64,000 nt of DNA. Source: Tetradesmus obliquus (Eukaryota; Chlorophyta; Chlorophyceae; Sphaeropleales; Scenedesmaceae). The stretch lies in NCBI GenBank assembly GCA_030272155.1, contig CP126191.1:1386501-1450500 (forward strand), read 5' to 3'. Positions 12,774-25,118 of the stretch are shown one piece after another; the stretch's first letter is position 1, and each line of letters opens with the position of its first letter. Both the position numbers and the translations under genes were made by a program. The notes under the pieces were generated by a model, which did no database searches, was not told where the DNA came from, and saw nothing but the letters and a program-made list of their open reading frames with translations.

Positions 12774-13718
12774 TGCTATTGCTGCTGGTTCCAGGTGCTA
12801 GCAGCAGTGATGGGGGTGGCAGCAGGAGCCACCGCATAGTGGTGACCTGCTGCTGCTGCTGCTGCTGCCACTGTTGGTTGAAGCTTCTGGTTCTGCCGCT
12901 GGTGCTGCCGCTGTTGCAGTTGCTGAAGCAGCTACGGCGCCTGTGCCGAAAGCAGCCATGCAGGCACATATGGACAGCAGCGGGGTAGGAGAGTGTGGAA
13001 GCATGTGTGCTGCTGCAGCAAATGAGTGGCTTCCTTCCAGTGCAGTGCTTCTGCTACAGCTGCTGAATGCAATGCTGATGCAGCCAGCCACATGCCCTCT
13101 TGCCACATGATTGTCCGCAGACGCGCTGGCAAATGCAGGGACAGCTGACGCCAAGGTGAGGCAAATGCAGGCAGCAGTACTGCACGTGTAGCATAGCCTG
13201 ATGCCACCTGGGCCTGTTCCTCCCCACACAGACATACAACGCCATAAAAGACGACAGCATATGAATCCTGAGGCAGCAATACATGGTGCTTGTGTGTGCA
13301 TGCTGACATGCATGTTGCTGCTGCAGGAGCTGCTGCTGCACACACACCTTCGCGCGTGGGCAGGGCCGATGCTTGAAGAGGCAACCTCTTACACCTAAGC
13401 TGCACACTTTTTAATGCTGATAGCGCTGCAGATACAAGCTGGTCGCGGCTGATGCTCAGCTTCACGGTCCAGTTCTCGTGAGGACCTGCGTAGCGCTGCT
13501 GGCGTGACCGATCACCAGAAACCGCTGCAAAGGCGAAACATTACACAAGAATTCTTTACAGGACGCTTGTTGAGGGCTTCGACAGCGTTGTGCAGCGAAC
13601 GTTCTTACAGCAGGTTGCAGTGGGACGTGCTTGCGTCAGAGTAATAACCACCTGCAGTGGACGGTCTAGCAGGGGTATCTCGTACGTGGCATGCTATATC
13701 GCTTGAAGTGCATGGCAT
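10029..13718 (-). CDS. U-box E3 ubiquitin ligase with a hydrophobic membrane segment
   Basis: Eight minus-strand exons join in frame (418 aa): 13718-13652 (tentative), 13524-13395, 12775-12552, 12176-12106, 11750-11658, 11250-10786, 10504-10460, 10190-10029. The C-terminus (about residues 340-412) is a U-box: APDLLCCPITGQ, IMLQPVTLPSGKTFE, then YEAVRRWV and HPNLLLREMVEKWL, matching the usual C-P-I-T, D/P-V-x-x-x-G, T-Y/F-E and P-N-x-x-L-x-x-x-I/V-x-x-W pattern. U-box proteins recruit E2 enzymes for ubiquitin transfer. Exon 3 encodes a hydrophobic stretch (GVLLAASASVLCASAAFAIY, about residues 80-110), so the protein is probably membrane-anchored with its U-box in the cytosol. A Ser-run and an Ala/Ser-rich linker precede the U-box. 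No ARM repeats were seen. Exon 3 has a TAGCAG double acceptor (12775/12772). Exon 1 is the weakest call. Confidence 0.75.
10191..10223 (-). repeat. (CTG)10-CAG tract forming a 3' splice site
   Basis: Plus-strand (CAG)10 at 10194-10223, read on the minus strand as ten CTG units running directly into the CAG acceptor (10193-10191) of the last U-box exon. Confidence 0.85.
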
Positions 13719-16700
13719 GTGTTCATCCGGTGCTAACATAACACCAGGACAACCCTTAAACCTGATGTTGGAACACCGACTCGATTGCTGAACCGTAACG
13801 GGCTTTGCTCATCTGTTATGCTGCTCCCTTAGCCGGATGAAAGGAAAGGGAACCCATTGCCCCGACTCACCAACCACTGGCAGCTGCAGCAGCTCAGTGC
13901 ATGTACGCCATCAGCTCATGCAACCAAGGCTGCACCACACAGCTGAACTCAGCCAAAGACACACATGTACAACCACTGGCAGCATTGCCAACTCCGCAGG
14001 TCGCTACCCACAGAGTGTAAGTGTGCGGCGCAGATGTGCACACCTTGAAACAGCGACCGCTGCCAAAGCTGGCTGGCCTAAACCTGCTGCAGGTGTGGAA
14101 GCGCCACCCCCAGTGCCACGAGATGCGTGCCACCAACTTGGTGCCAATCGCACAGGCACACCCAGATGCCTGATAGCTCCTACTATGCAGGTGGCCGCAG
14201 CTGGTTGTGCACAGCCCCGACCAAAAGACTGGACCACCCACCCCTCCAGAGCCATTTGCCCTCACCCGGCCTTGCTGCTTTTTGGGACACAACCCTTCCT
14301 GCAAGGCGTGGTGGTGGCAAGACTACCAAACCGCTATGTGTGTCACCTGCATGTGGGGCTGTGCAACTCCACGCCTTGCCACACACAGAACAGCTTGCAG
14401 CCCAGCTGCAGCCCATATCCACGCAAGGCTGCTGCCGACTGTGGTGCAGCAGCATACACACCCCATCCAAGCACCCCTGCACGCCGTGCAGCAGTAGCAA
14501 CCGCTGCAAGAACATCCACATGCATTGAGGCAAACTTGCCTTGATTTCTAGCCAGCCACACAGACCCTGAGGAAGCACCTCCCTCAGGCATATGTGACGG
14601 CTTCACAATCAACTGCCTGCCAGATCAGAACGCTCCTAAAGTGTAACACGGTGGACCGCAGCAAGAACATCCCGCCAAAAAAGCCGCCCTTCCAACACCT
14701 CATCGCCCTCCCCGCAGGCAAGCACCAAAGAACACCTACATGCTACTAGCGTGTGTGTGTGTGTAGTACACACCCAGCCACTTCCCACAACTCTTCCCGA
14801 GCACAGCAACCACACCCCTACCTCACCACAACATGTGCCCCACCGCAGCCCCGCACCTACAAGCACTACCAACAAACCTTCGGGCTGCTGCCAGCAATCC
14901 AGGACTTTTCGTGTGGGGCACAAAGCCCGTCCAGACTCGACCCACCTTTCCAACACCTCATCACCCTCCACACAGCTCACCACCCAAAACTACATACATG
15001 CTACACATTCAACCACATCCTACAATACTCCGGAACACACAACATCGGCACCCCTGCCACACCACCTCACGCCCCACCAAAACATGTCAACCGCAAATGC
15101 AACCCTGGACCTACAACCACCACCAACAAACCCTGGCACAGCGCATTCCTGCGCCAAAGGACTGCCACCACCACCTACCCCGGAATGGTGCCCAGCCTCG
15201 CGCATAACATTGTTATGTTATGTTATTCTTCCCTGCCAACCAACCAATGCCCCCAAGACATGACCCCTGCCTGCCTGCCGACCCTGGAAAGTTCCCAAAC
15301 AGCCAGGTGGTGAAGTTTAGTAGATGACCACAGCAATCAACAATACAAGGCAGCAGACTGAATGCATCTGCTGCAAAGACATGACCTGCATGCACAGCAG
15401 ACAGACACCCACAAACATGACAACGCTCTGCCTCGTGTGCATGCATGTTGATATGAGTGATTGTCAGGCTGTGTGCAGCTCCCTGGATTGTACATGCTAA
15501 TGATACACAAGTGCTGTTGCAAACAACACCAACCTGTAGCCTAGCGGTACAACCACTGGCTGACATGCACTGCTAACCACGAGCAACTACACTGCTATGG
15601 CGCTTGCTGCAAAAGAAGTCGCACACTACAAGTCACCAAAATGCAAAGCGTAACATAACAACCAACAGCAGGAGCTGAACACAGCTCATCATGCCAAGTG
15701 TTCTGCTGTGTCAGCGGCTCACATGCAAGCATGGTATGCATGTTCTCCAACATCGACAAGCAGCAACAAAAGAAGTTGCTGCATATGCGACCACCCTTAC
15801 CAACATACAACATCAACCAAGAAACCCGCAACTCACCCTACCAAGAATCACCCTACCAACCAACAACATCAGCGCAATCCTGGCACAACTACAAGACTGA
15901 GTATGCGCACAAGTCTGTGATGATGTATGCGTGCTGATTTCACTGTGCTCCCATGCACGCACAGCACAGCGCAGCGGCCAAGATACATACATCACTCTGC
16001 GGTGCACGGCCAGCATGCACTGAAATACCCCCTACCCCCTCCGCTCCCTGTCCAATGCTGCTTTCTTTCAGCAACACCCCTCTGCTACCATACACAGGCG
16101 CGTTGTACACCCTGCCATCCCTCAACCCACCCAGACCAACCCACAACCAACAACACATAGTGCAGTGCCTCTAGACACACAACATGCTTGTGTGCACAGA
16201 CACACGAGGCTGCTTGTGATGCAGCAATTGTACAACAAAGGTTGTTTTGCACTCTGCAGCCTTGCCTGGCAATGCAATTGACAGCTGCATGGCCCACCAG
16301 AGTGAATGCAGTCAAGAAGAGGATGCAGTGTGTGTCTCGCTGCACAACCGCACCTTTTCTGCTGTACAGGTGTGCTTATACTGCCTCAACAACGAGAATG
16401 CACTGCCAAACGTTCAGCCCTGAAACACACCTTTACCCCAACCACAGCGACCCCATGCCACACTCCGAAGCATGTGCACGTGCACACACTGCACCGTTGC
16501 AGCTTCCCCAGCTGCTAAGTGTGCAGGCTCCCCTCTGTTGATACCAAGTGCCAGCAGTGGCAGCACCGCGCATCCCAAACCCCAAAGTGTAACAGCCTTT
16601 GCAGCAAGGCGCTAAATCCACATGCTCCGCTCACGCCCCTGTAAACATTGTAGCCAGGCCCTAAAGACGCTTCTGCAGACACCAAGCCTTTGAAACCAAA

Positions 16701-17236
16701 AGCCTAAGCCGCTTTATCCAGCCTTAAACTAGCGCTCTGCAACCTCGCCAGCTATATTCAGCCTGCAAACACTGCATCACATACAAAACACAGCAGACCC
16801 GCGCAGCAAAGTGGTCTCATGCCCGATCTAACCGTGTCATTCAACGGAAGCGTTCACACATCAACCTGTGTGGCCAAGTTGCAGGAGCTAGCAGCCCACT
16901 CTGGTGCACTGCAGCTGCATCTGCCCGCACCCGCTGTGGTCCGAACACAACACCCTCAACCCAAACCCTACACACCCCACTGCACAACCCCGCCAATGCA
17001 TGCATAAGCATCATTGCTGCACACAGCAAGCCTCATCTGCCATCTCTGCCGGAAGCAGCTGAAACTCCAAGGAGAACTGAACTAGCTGCGGGCACCAGCA
17101 CAAGCTGCTTGCAGTTCACACAGCTGCCAATTTATGGTAAGCGTTATGGCGAGCCTGGCTGTTGTATCAACAACTGCTGCATGGCAGCAACATTGCAAGC
17201 TCAGCGATAGAGTCTCAAAGCTAGCAGCAGGACACA
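13719..17236. other. A+C-rich, G-poor gene-poor block
   Basis: Between two minus-strand genes, the plus strand from about 13,800 to 16,750 is strongly rich in C and A and poor in G. Loose internal duplication is visible: TTCCAACACCTCATC recurs near 14,690 and 14,955, and a Cys-Glu-Gly-Asp-Glu-Val-Leu-Glu-like segment occurs twice on the minus strand. Open frames here are products of composition. It could be intergenic, or a very long intron or leader of the U-box gene. Confidence 0.45.
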
Positions 17237-19294
17237 TCAGCAAGCCATGCAGTGCGTCCACGGTGCAGACACTGGCGTGACTGCCTCCGCACAACTGTCT
17301 GCGCCGTCCCCTGCTGCTGCTGCTGCTGCTGCCGACGCCGGACCTGATGCGACACCTGGCAGCAGCTGTGATTGGTTCCTGACGTCTGAGATGTGCTGCT
17401 GCTGCTGCTGCACGACAGAGGCAGCAGCACTAGTGAGCACAGGCTGGGGATGGGGCAGCAGCGCGCAGTCCGGCACAGATGCAGCACCAACCACACATGC
17501 AGCAGCAGCAGGTGCAGCAGCTTCTGCTGCCTCTGATCCCGCTTTGAATCCTGCTGCTGCTGCTCCTGCTGGCAGCTGTGCACTCGGGTGCACCGCCAGC
17601 AGGTGCTGCTGTAGCTGCAGCTGAGCACACTGCAGCATCTCTGAGCTGCACACAGCATGTGGTGCTGCCGCCACAGCCACCGCTGCTGCTCCCATGTCAA
17701 CATCGGCAGCAGCTGACGGCACTGCGTACTGCACTGGTGCAGCCAGTTTGCTCTGGGTTTGCTGCTGCTGCTGTTGCTGTGGTGCTGTGCTATGGATGGG
17801 AGCAGCATTGAGTCCCAGGCCTGCTGCGATGCTGTCCGAAGGTTCATGCTGGTAGTAGATCGTGCTGAGAGATGTCACCTGCAGTACACATCGCCAACAG
17901 TGCAATGCACAGTCGGCCATACAACAATGCACCATGCGGGATCAACAGGCAGATGGCCAGCATTGCACCAGGCCTAGCAGTGCTGGTCAGCGTGTGCCAA
18001 CCTACTGCTGTTAACGCACATCTGCGTGTTGACAGCAGCGGACTCTGATGGGCATACGACAAGACAGCCTAAGCAGCCGGCATGACTGCAGCACTATAGC
18101 GCTACATAGCAGCTCTCTCTCATCTCACCATGTCGCGCAGGCTCACTGCTGCTGTGCTGCTGGCCCCTGGCGGCCGGTACTTCTGCAGCTTGTCGCCCCA
18201 CTCGTGGCGGGGCCTGCGGGGGTACTTGTGGCTGAAGGCCTGCTCCTGTTGCGGTTGAAGAGCAAGAAAACAACAAGTAAGCACAATGCGCCCCTAGTCG
18301 AAACTGTAGGTAAGCCAGCCAGCTAGCAGGCAAGCCAGCGACCTGAGAAAGGAGTCAGGCAGCCAGCACGGCTGCAGCTGGTGGCGCACTTTACACTCCT
18401 AAGCTACTTCTGCTCGCCGTCTCCACTGGCATAATACACTGCAAGGCGCAGAAGGCAGTGACAAAGCACCCACAAAGATCTGCTGGCCAGCTGCAGCTCA
18501 CCAACTTCAATGAAAAAAGTCCACAGCAAGACACAGAAGGCCGCTACCACACAATCTTAGAACACAGCCGCTGCTCAACGCCGCCACTGGCATTAGGCAC
18601 ATACGCATGGTACAAAGCGACCTTACACCACAGCCGCTGCTCACCGCCTCCACCGGCAGTGTTTTGAGGCGCAGCCGCGTCTCCAGGCTGACGTCACTCC
18701 ACGCCAGGCCAGGGTTCAGGCGGAAGGTCCAAACCCTGCGGCAGCAAGCAATGCACAACACACGTTGGTTTGGCATGCAGCACGTACATGATGTAGTCGT
18801 CCCTGCTGCCAGGTGTATGTGCGTTGTTTGCTGGTGTCTGCTTGCAGGAGCGGAGGCTGGGGCTTGAAGGGCAAACGCAGACGGCTGCGGCATATGCCAC
18901 TGCAGGTGGCTCAATGCACGAATGGTGTACCAAAATGCACCAGCTACGGAGCCCTGCACAGCTCACCCTGTTGCTCCGTCTTGCTGCCCCACAAACAGCA
19001 CCAGCTTCTTGGCAGTGCGCGGCTGCAGCAGCAGCAGCAGCAGCAGACGTCAGAACGACGCATGACGAAAGATGGCAGCAGGGCAGCGAGTCGTGGTTGG
19101 GCTGAAAAAACCCAAGGCAGGGCTGCACACACGCAGCTGCAATGCACCAAACAGCCCTCCATTGCTCCTGCCCACATGTGCATCCATCCCTGTGCCGACA
19201 GCTGCGCACACATCAGTGCGCTCACATGGTGCAGGTTCATGCGCAGCCATGTTGTGAGGGCAGCCCACTCCTTGTCTCTTTGGCGAGGCGAGAC

Positions 19295-19325
<31 letters not shown>

Positions 19326-20432
19326 TGCTGCTGCTGCTGGGCCACCTCATCATCGTCTGAAGGTGCAGCACCACTGACAGAGCTGCGCCGACTGCTGTTG
19401 CCGTCTGATGCACTAGAGCAGTAGTGCTGCTGCTGCTGCTGCTGCGCTGCTGGAATGCCGTCTTGCTGCAGCGTCTGGGTCCTGCACTCCGCTTGCTGCT
19501 GCTGTTGCTGCTGCTGCAGATAACAACATAGACACGTTTCTGAGTCATATCTTGATCATCAAACAAGGCAAGCAGGGACACACTGAAAACACATTGCGCA
19601 TTCAAAGCCAAGCTACAGGCTTGCAATCAAAGTCAAGCCACGCAGAATGCACCTATGGGCAGGTATTGAAGGCAGGCAGCTGCACACCTTTTGCAGTGCC
19701 AGGGCGCCCCTATGGGGCCCTCGCCACACATATGAACGTGTGCCGTAGGAGTTTTTGCGAGCTTTGGGCACATGCCGCCCCTTGGACAACTCTGCACAAA
19801 CAGCACACGGCAACAGGAGCATGTCACGCCAGCTCACAATGAAAGAAGCATCGCGCTGATATGGGTATGCCAACTGATGTGTCAACTTGGGTTCAGCAGT
19901 TGCTGTGTGTGCGCATTCTCATGCAAATGCATCCCGTGACAGGGTGAGCATGGCCCACATGCCAGGTAGAGGACTTAACTTGCAGACATAAGCCAGCCTC
20001 TTGTTCATATCACGATTAAATGCAGAGAACGCTCAAAGTTATGGCACATGCCAGTCTGCTATTTGCTGTTGAAGGGAAACCGCCATGCATGGCCCCACCT
20101 GCAGCTGCTGCTGATGCTGCTGACTTGCTGGTGGCTTGCTGCTGCCTTGGGTCCTTGCAGGACCCTTGTTGCTGCTCTTGAAGGCCTGCACGAATAGCCA
20201 GCAGGAGCAGCGCTCCGTCTTCCAGTGCGTCATCAGCGACCTGTGAGTGTAGGTGGCAAAAAAACCAGAAGCACAACTGTCGGTGGTAGCTTAGCAGCAT
20301 ACAAACCGATGTTTGGAGGTACACAGCACAAAGACGAACGCAGAACACAGTACAGGGCACATCAAAGGAAGTTGGGCGTGCAACCTGACGCACCTCGGCA
20401 GGAGAGCCCCTGATCCTCTTCATGGCAAACAC
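17237..20432 (-). CDS. Unrecognised Gln/Ala-rich protein
   Basis: I do not recognise this gene. Minus-strand exons supported by phase and coding character: 18735-18645, 18245-18129 and the last exon 17878-17237 (TGA). Upstream are a Gln-rich exon about 19515-19212 and a probable start at 20432 (MFAMKRIRGSPAE, donor after 20394) followed by 20240 to about 20099; the join between those two parts is unresolved. The middle reads as ordinary folded protein: KEWAALTTWLRMNLHHV, VWTFRLNPGLAWSDVSLETR, FSHKYPRRPRHEWGDKLQKY, SLRDMVTSLSTIYYQHEPSD. The last 200 residues are Ala/Gln-rich low complexity. No signal peptide or membrane span is obvious. It may be two genes or one with an unseen exon. It is divergent from the HEATR5-like gene at 21730. 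Confidence 0.45.
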
Positions 20433-21729
20433 GTTTAACGCCTAGCAGCCCTCCTGAAATGGATCAATGGTCACGGCAAAGCCAGCTACGTTGCGTTGGT
20501 GCGTCTAGGTCTCCTGCCCTAGGTGTCTGGATGAGAACAGTCTCTGCCACGAAAGCCAGCAACCAAACCACTACAGCTTTTCACCGACGTGGGTAGAGAA
20601 CACCCCAGAGGACGTGTTAGCTTGAAGGTGTTAGGGTTGTTGTGTTTGAAAGAAACCGCAAGCATAGTTGCGCTAACTGCCAATGTAACGCCGTATCATC
20701 GTTTGCATGCCTACGTGGAGTGACGGATCATAGCGGTGCTCACTGCGTCGGCGCACCACTTGCACACCAGCACTGCCTCTGAAGCTCAGAACTCTCCTCC
20801 GCTGTTGGCTAGTCGGTGATACCGATTTGGCCCCTTCTTACAAGTCCTCCAACCTGCTGGTGAGGTTTAATTGGTTCTGCGTTGTGCAAATGGTGTGTCG
20901 TGGACTCTCGGGGAACATGGGGCATTGATCGATTATCAAGGTCATGACCTGCGCACTGTGCCGCATGCTGCCATGCCAGCTGGCAGAGCTGATGCACAGC
21001 CCTGCCAGGGGCTGCAGGTCGACTGAGCCGTTATCTTTCGTTTTAAACCTGTGCAATTTGTGCTCAAATGCTGTGGAGTGAGTCAATGGGCTATGCCATG
21101 CCAGTAGCTCCAGGCTGTATGTCAGGGACCCCTGCACTCCAGGCTGCATGTATGTCTGCGTTTTATGCTCTAGCAAAACTGTCCCATCTTCCATGCAACT
21201 CGACTAGGAGCTTGCATTGTGTCACAGCATCAACAAGTAACGATGATCATAGCCTATGATCCCAGGCGGCCGCGGCCTGGGCCCAGGTTGCCGGGCAGAA
21301 AACTGGCACTGCATCTGGGAACTAGGGCCTGTCACAGCCCTGACAGAGAATATAGGTCACACTAAGCTATTGTATCATCGTCAATGGCAGCGCAGTTCTG
21401 GCTGTCACCACTGACCACAGCAGATTGCTCAGCAGTTGTCAGTTGCTGCTGGGTGTTAGTAGGCGAGGTTGTCACAACAACCGCAAATTGTAGCTGTTGA
21501 GACAGCTGCCACATTTTGTTGATTCACTGTGATTAGGCAGGAGCCTGTGGCGAAGCGTTCCCTGGTTTCGTTTGCATGCCACGCCAGGACGATGGCCGAT
21601 CATCATTTCAGAGCTGCTTGTCAAAGCCTATAATGGGTGATGTTTGTGTCAACCCGCACCCCACGTGCTGATCAGCTGCAAACGTCACCTGCGCATTACT
21701 GCCAGTACATACAGAAGACAGCAGCAAGC
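20433..21729. promoter_or_regulatory. Divergent intergenic/promoter region
   Basis: About 1.3 kb between the starts of two divergent genes. A TATAAT lies at 21629-21634, about 96 bp before the plus-strand start, and is only a weak TATA-box candidate. A GC-rich palindrome nest (CCTGGGCCCAGG, 21276-21287, with CCCAGGC/GCCTGGG arms from 21261) is present. No gene seen. Confidence 0.35.
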
Positions 21730-24700
21730 ATGAGCCAGCAGCAGCGCAGCATCAACGCTGTCTTCTATGACGAGGAGGATTGCCTGGGCTTTGGCGTGTT
21801 TGTGGCTGAGCTTGAGCTCATCTTGGGGACCAGCAGGGACAGGAGGCCTGACCAGGTCCAGCTGCTAGAGCTGCTACAGAAGCTGCAGGCCTCTATCAGC
21901 ACATCAGAGAGCAGCGTGCTCAAGAAGCACCAAAAGCGCTGTGAAGCTGCACTGTATGACATCATTTACAAAGGCGGCTGCGGAGTGGTGCGTACCCAGC
22001 ATGGACTGCTCGTACATGCAACTGCAGCAACTGCCTGCATGCTCTGCACATGCTTCTATCGGGTAACGGGTGTTGATTGTGATGCTGCAATTGCAGCGCA
22101 GCTGGGCACAGGGCACTGCAGTACTGTTTTACAATGTACATATGTTTTATTCTATGACAAAATATGCTTGTTGAAGTTACTAGTTGCTGTCCTGCTTGGC
22201 TTGCAGCTGTTGTCTTGCAGGTGCACAGCAACAGCTGCATGCAGGGCAGCTGCTGCAGCCGTGTTCACCACCGCTGCGTGTTTCTTCACCAGCCTCAAAG
22301 GCACTGTAAATATCAGGTCGTTGCCTTTGTTTGCTGCAGGTGCGCAACTTGGTTGCCACGTGCCTCTCCAGGCTGTATGCTGCTGGCGACATGTTGCCGC
22401 TCTTTTCCAGTGTGTACGCGCTGCAGAGTTTCCTGCAAGACGCAAAGAGCACAGCCACAGAGGTATGCGGCACTAAATGGCAGCAAGTGACCTTGTAGAA
22501 GCTGTGCCTCAACCACCTGCAGGTGCAGCAGCAGTGTGTTCACCTACAAAGCAGCAGATGGCATCAGCAGCTTATTTGTCCACAGCAGTGATCAGTGCTG
22601 CAGCAGGCTGGCAGCACAGCACGTGCGCCAGTATTTTTGGCCAGTGCACCTGTGTGTTCGTAAAAGCCAATAAGCCACTGCAAACTGTACAGCAATCAAG
22701 GCTGTCCTGCTTGCTGTCTGTTTTATGTTGTGCCGCAGGCTGTGCGGCTGAGTGTGCTGGATGTGCTGGTGCACCTGATTGCTACAATGGGCCGCTTCCT
22801 GGCCTCAAGCAGCATTGAGTCCATGGCGATAGCTGCCAAGTGAGCACCCTGTTTAGCGCAGCTGCGTCAGCACAGAACAGCTGCTGCTGCTGCTAGGGTG
22901 CTTTCTGACCTGGAAGCTGTGATGTTTGTGAGAAGCAGCAGCTCTGCTTCCACCAGAAGCAGTGATACTTGCTGCATACTGATCCAGCTGCCAGGCACTA
23001 TTGCATGCGACATTTTTTGTATAAGCAGCAGGCAGTGGCTCCAACAAAATAGCTGACCAACGCTTCATCCACAGACGTGCTGTGCTGTGCTGTGCTGCTG
23101 TTGTGGGTGCTGCTGCAGGGCGCTCGGCAAGGGCAGCAGCAGCAGCATGAAGCTTGCAGGACTGCGCTTGGCGGCAGCTGTGTCAGAGACGCTGCCGCAC
23201 AGCGACCGCAACACAGCAGCAGTGCAAGCAGAGGCATGGAAGCTGCTGGAGAAGCACATAAAGGTAGTTGAAAACAAAGTGAAACAGAAAACAGAAGCTA
23301 GCTGACGCATGAACTCTTGATCTACTCTAAATCAAGCAGCGGTATGCGCCGGGGCTGCAACAGTACCATTGCATTGTGCACCAAGCATTCCACGCTATTT
23401 GACTGATCACACATGCTGTTTTGTGCGTTGTTAATTGCTTGCAGGACAAGGAGAAGGGTCCAGATGAGCTGCGTGCTGCGTATGCTACGCTGCTGGCAGC
23501 CATGTGCCGCGCAGGGGGCAGCTTCCTGTGGACAGCAGCAGGCTACTATGCAGAGGAGTCACTGAAGCTGGCAGTGGCTGGGCTCACAGATGAGGCAGTG
23601 ACGGTGAGCAGCACAAGAGAAGGTGGTGGGCTGCAGGGGTCTCTGTGGTCGCAGCAGACAGTGCTGGCAAGCTTATTGCAGATTGTTGATGGCCAGCTTT
23701 GCAGCAACAGCAGCAGCCGCCAGCAGAGAGTAGCAGCAGCTTGCAATGGAGGGGGACTGCAAGTGGTGGCCCTGACTGCTGCACCTGCAAGAGGCAAACG
23801 ATCCTCAGCTGGCAGCGGCGGCTCGGCTGTGTTTGCTGCACACTGCACTTCACAGCCAAAGAGCCGCAACAGCATTGCACAGCAGCTGCTGCTGTGAACC
23901 TGGGGCATTGCATTGCAAGGACACGGCTGAGCGTCCTGCCTTGCTGCTTCTTGCCTTGCTCTGCAGCAAACCACACGCGAGGCGTTTGCAGTAGCACTCG
24001 CTGACCTGGCGATGGCAGCGCAGCAGAGCAACCCAGCACTGGCAGCAGCTCTGGAGGCAGAAAAGAAGCCAGCAAAGCGCCAGCAGCTTGAGAAGACAGC
24101 AAGCAGCATGTTCCAAGCGGCAATGGTGCAGCCGTTTGTGGATGCTGCAGTGCAAGGCTCTGTGTGCACCTCACCTGCACTGGCGCCTCTGTACCAGGAT
24201 GTGTGTACAGCACTCGCACTTGGCTGGACGCATTATGCTTCTCGCCTGGCTAGCGCAGGGACACCAGCGGCAGCAGCAGCAGCAGCGCCAGATGCGCTGG
24301 TCGCTTTGGCGCTGCGTGCTGTGGCTATGCTGGAGTCGTGCAGCAAGGCAGCAATACAGGCTGCAGCGCAGCAGCCGCAGCTCGCAGCAGAAAACATTGG
24401 CGCGTGTTTGGCAGGTGCGCAGGTGTCCAAAACCTCGGCTGGCTACTTGTGCGGATGTGCTATGCATGTAACTGGGACTGCGGACGGAGAATATGATATT
24501 TTTCCATATTGTAGCCGGGTGCAAAGAGACAGGGCTATGTGTGCACATGTGCATGCTCTCACACACCAAGGGCTGGGGCGCTTTCTGCAACGAGTGTGCA
24601 GTGCATTGCGCAATGCTAGTAACCGCACCCGTTTCACCTCTGCATCCCTCCGTGCCGCCCCCCCCCCCCCCCCCTGCCTTGCTCGCTCACTTTGCACCAT

Positions 24701-25082
24701 AGGCGGCGAGATGCCGGCCCCCACAGCCGCAGTCATCTACTTCATGCGCACAGCAGTGATCTGCCGCCTGCCGGAGCCTAGTCAGCGCCGGCTGCTGTCT
24801 GAGCTGGCGCGCGCCACCAGCCACGCCATTGCGCCGCCTGCCATTGTGGCAGCGATGGAGGGCTGCGGCGTGCTGCTGGAGCTGCTGGGTGAGCTTGGGC
24901 GGCTGCCTGCATATGTCGTGGTGTGAGCAGATGTTATGTCTGCTGCACAGCAGTTCAGGTGTGTAGTTGCGGTACCCATGGGGAGATGAGATCAGCTGGC
25001 AAGTGAAGATCGTGCTGTGCTGTTCAGTCTTTTGCCAGCACGTCACAGCCTGCAGGATGTCCTGTGCTCTCTGGTGATGATG

Positions 25083-25118
<36 letters not shown>

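Noticed and set aside
13837-14544. 235-codon plus-strand frame in the A+C-rich block
   Set aside because: Low-complexity Pro/Thr/His/Gln composition follows from the base skew; no conserved segments.
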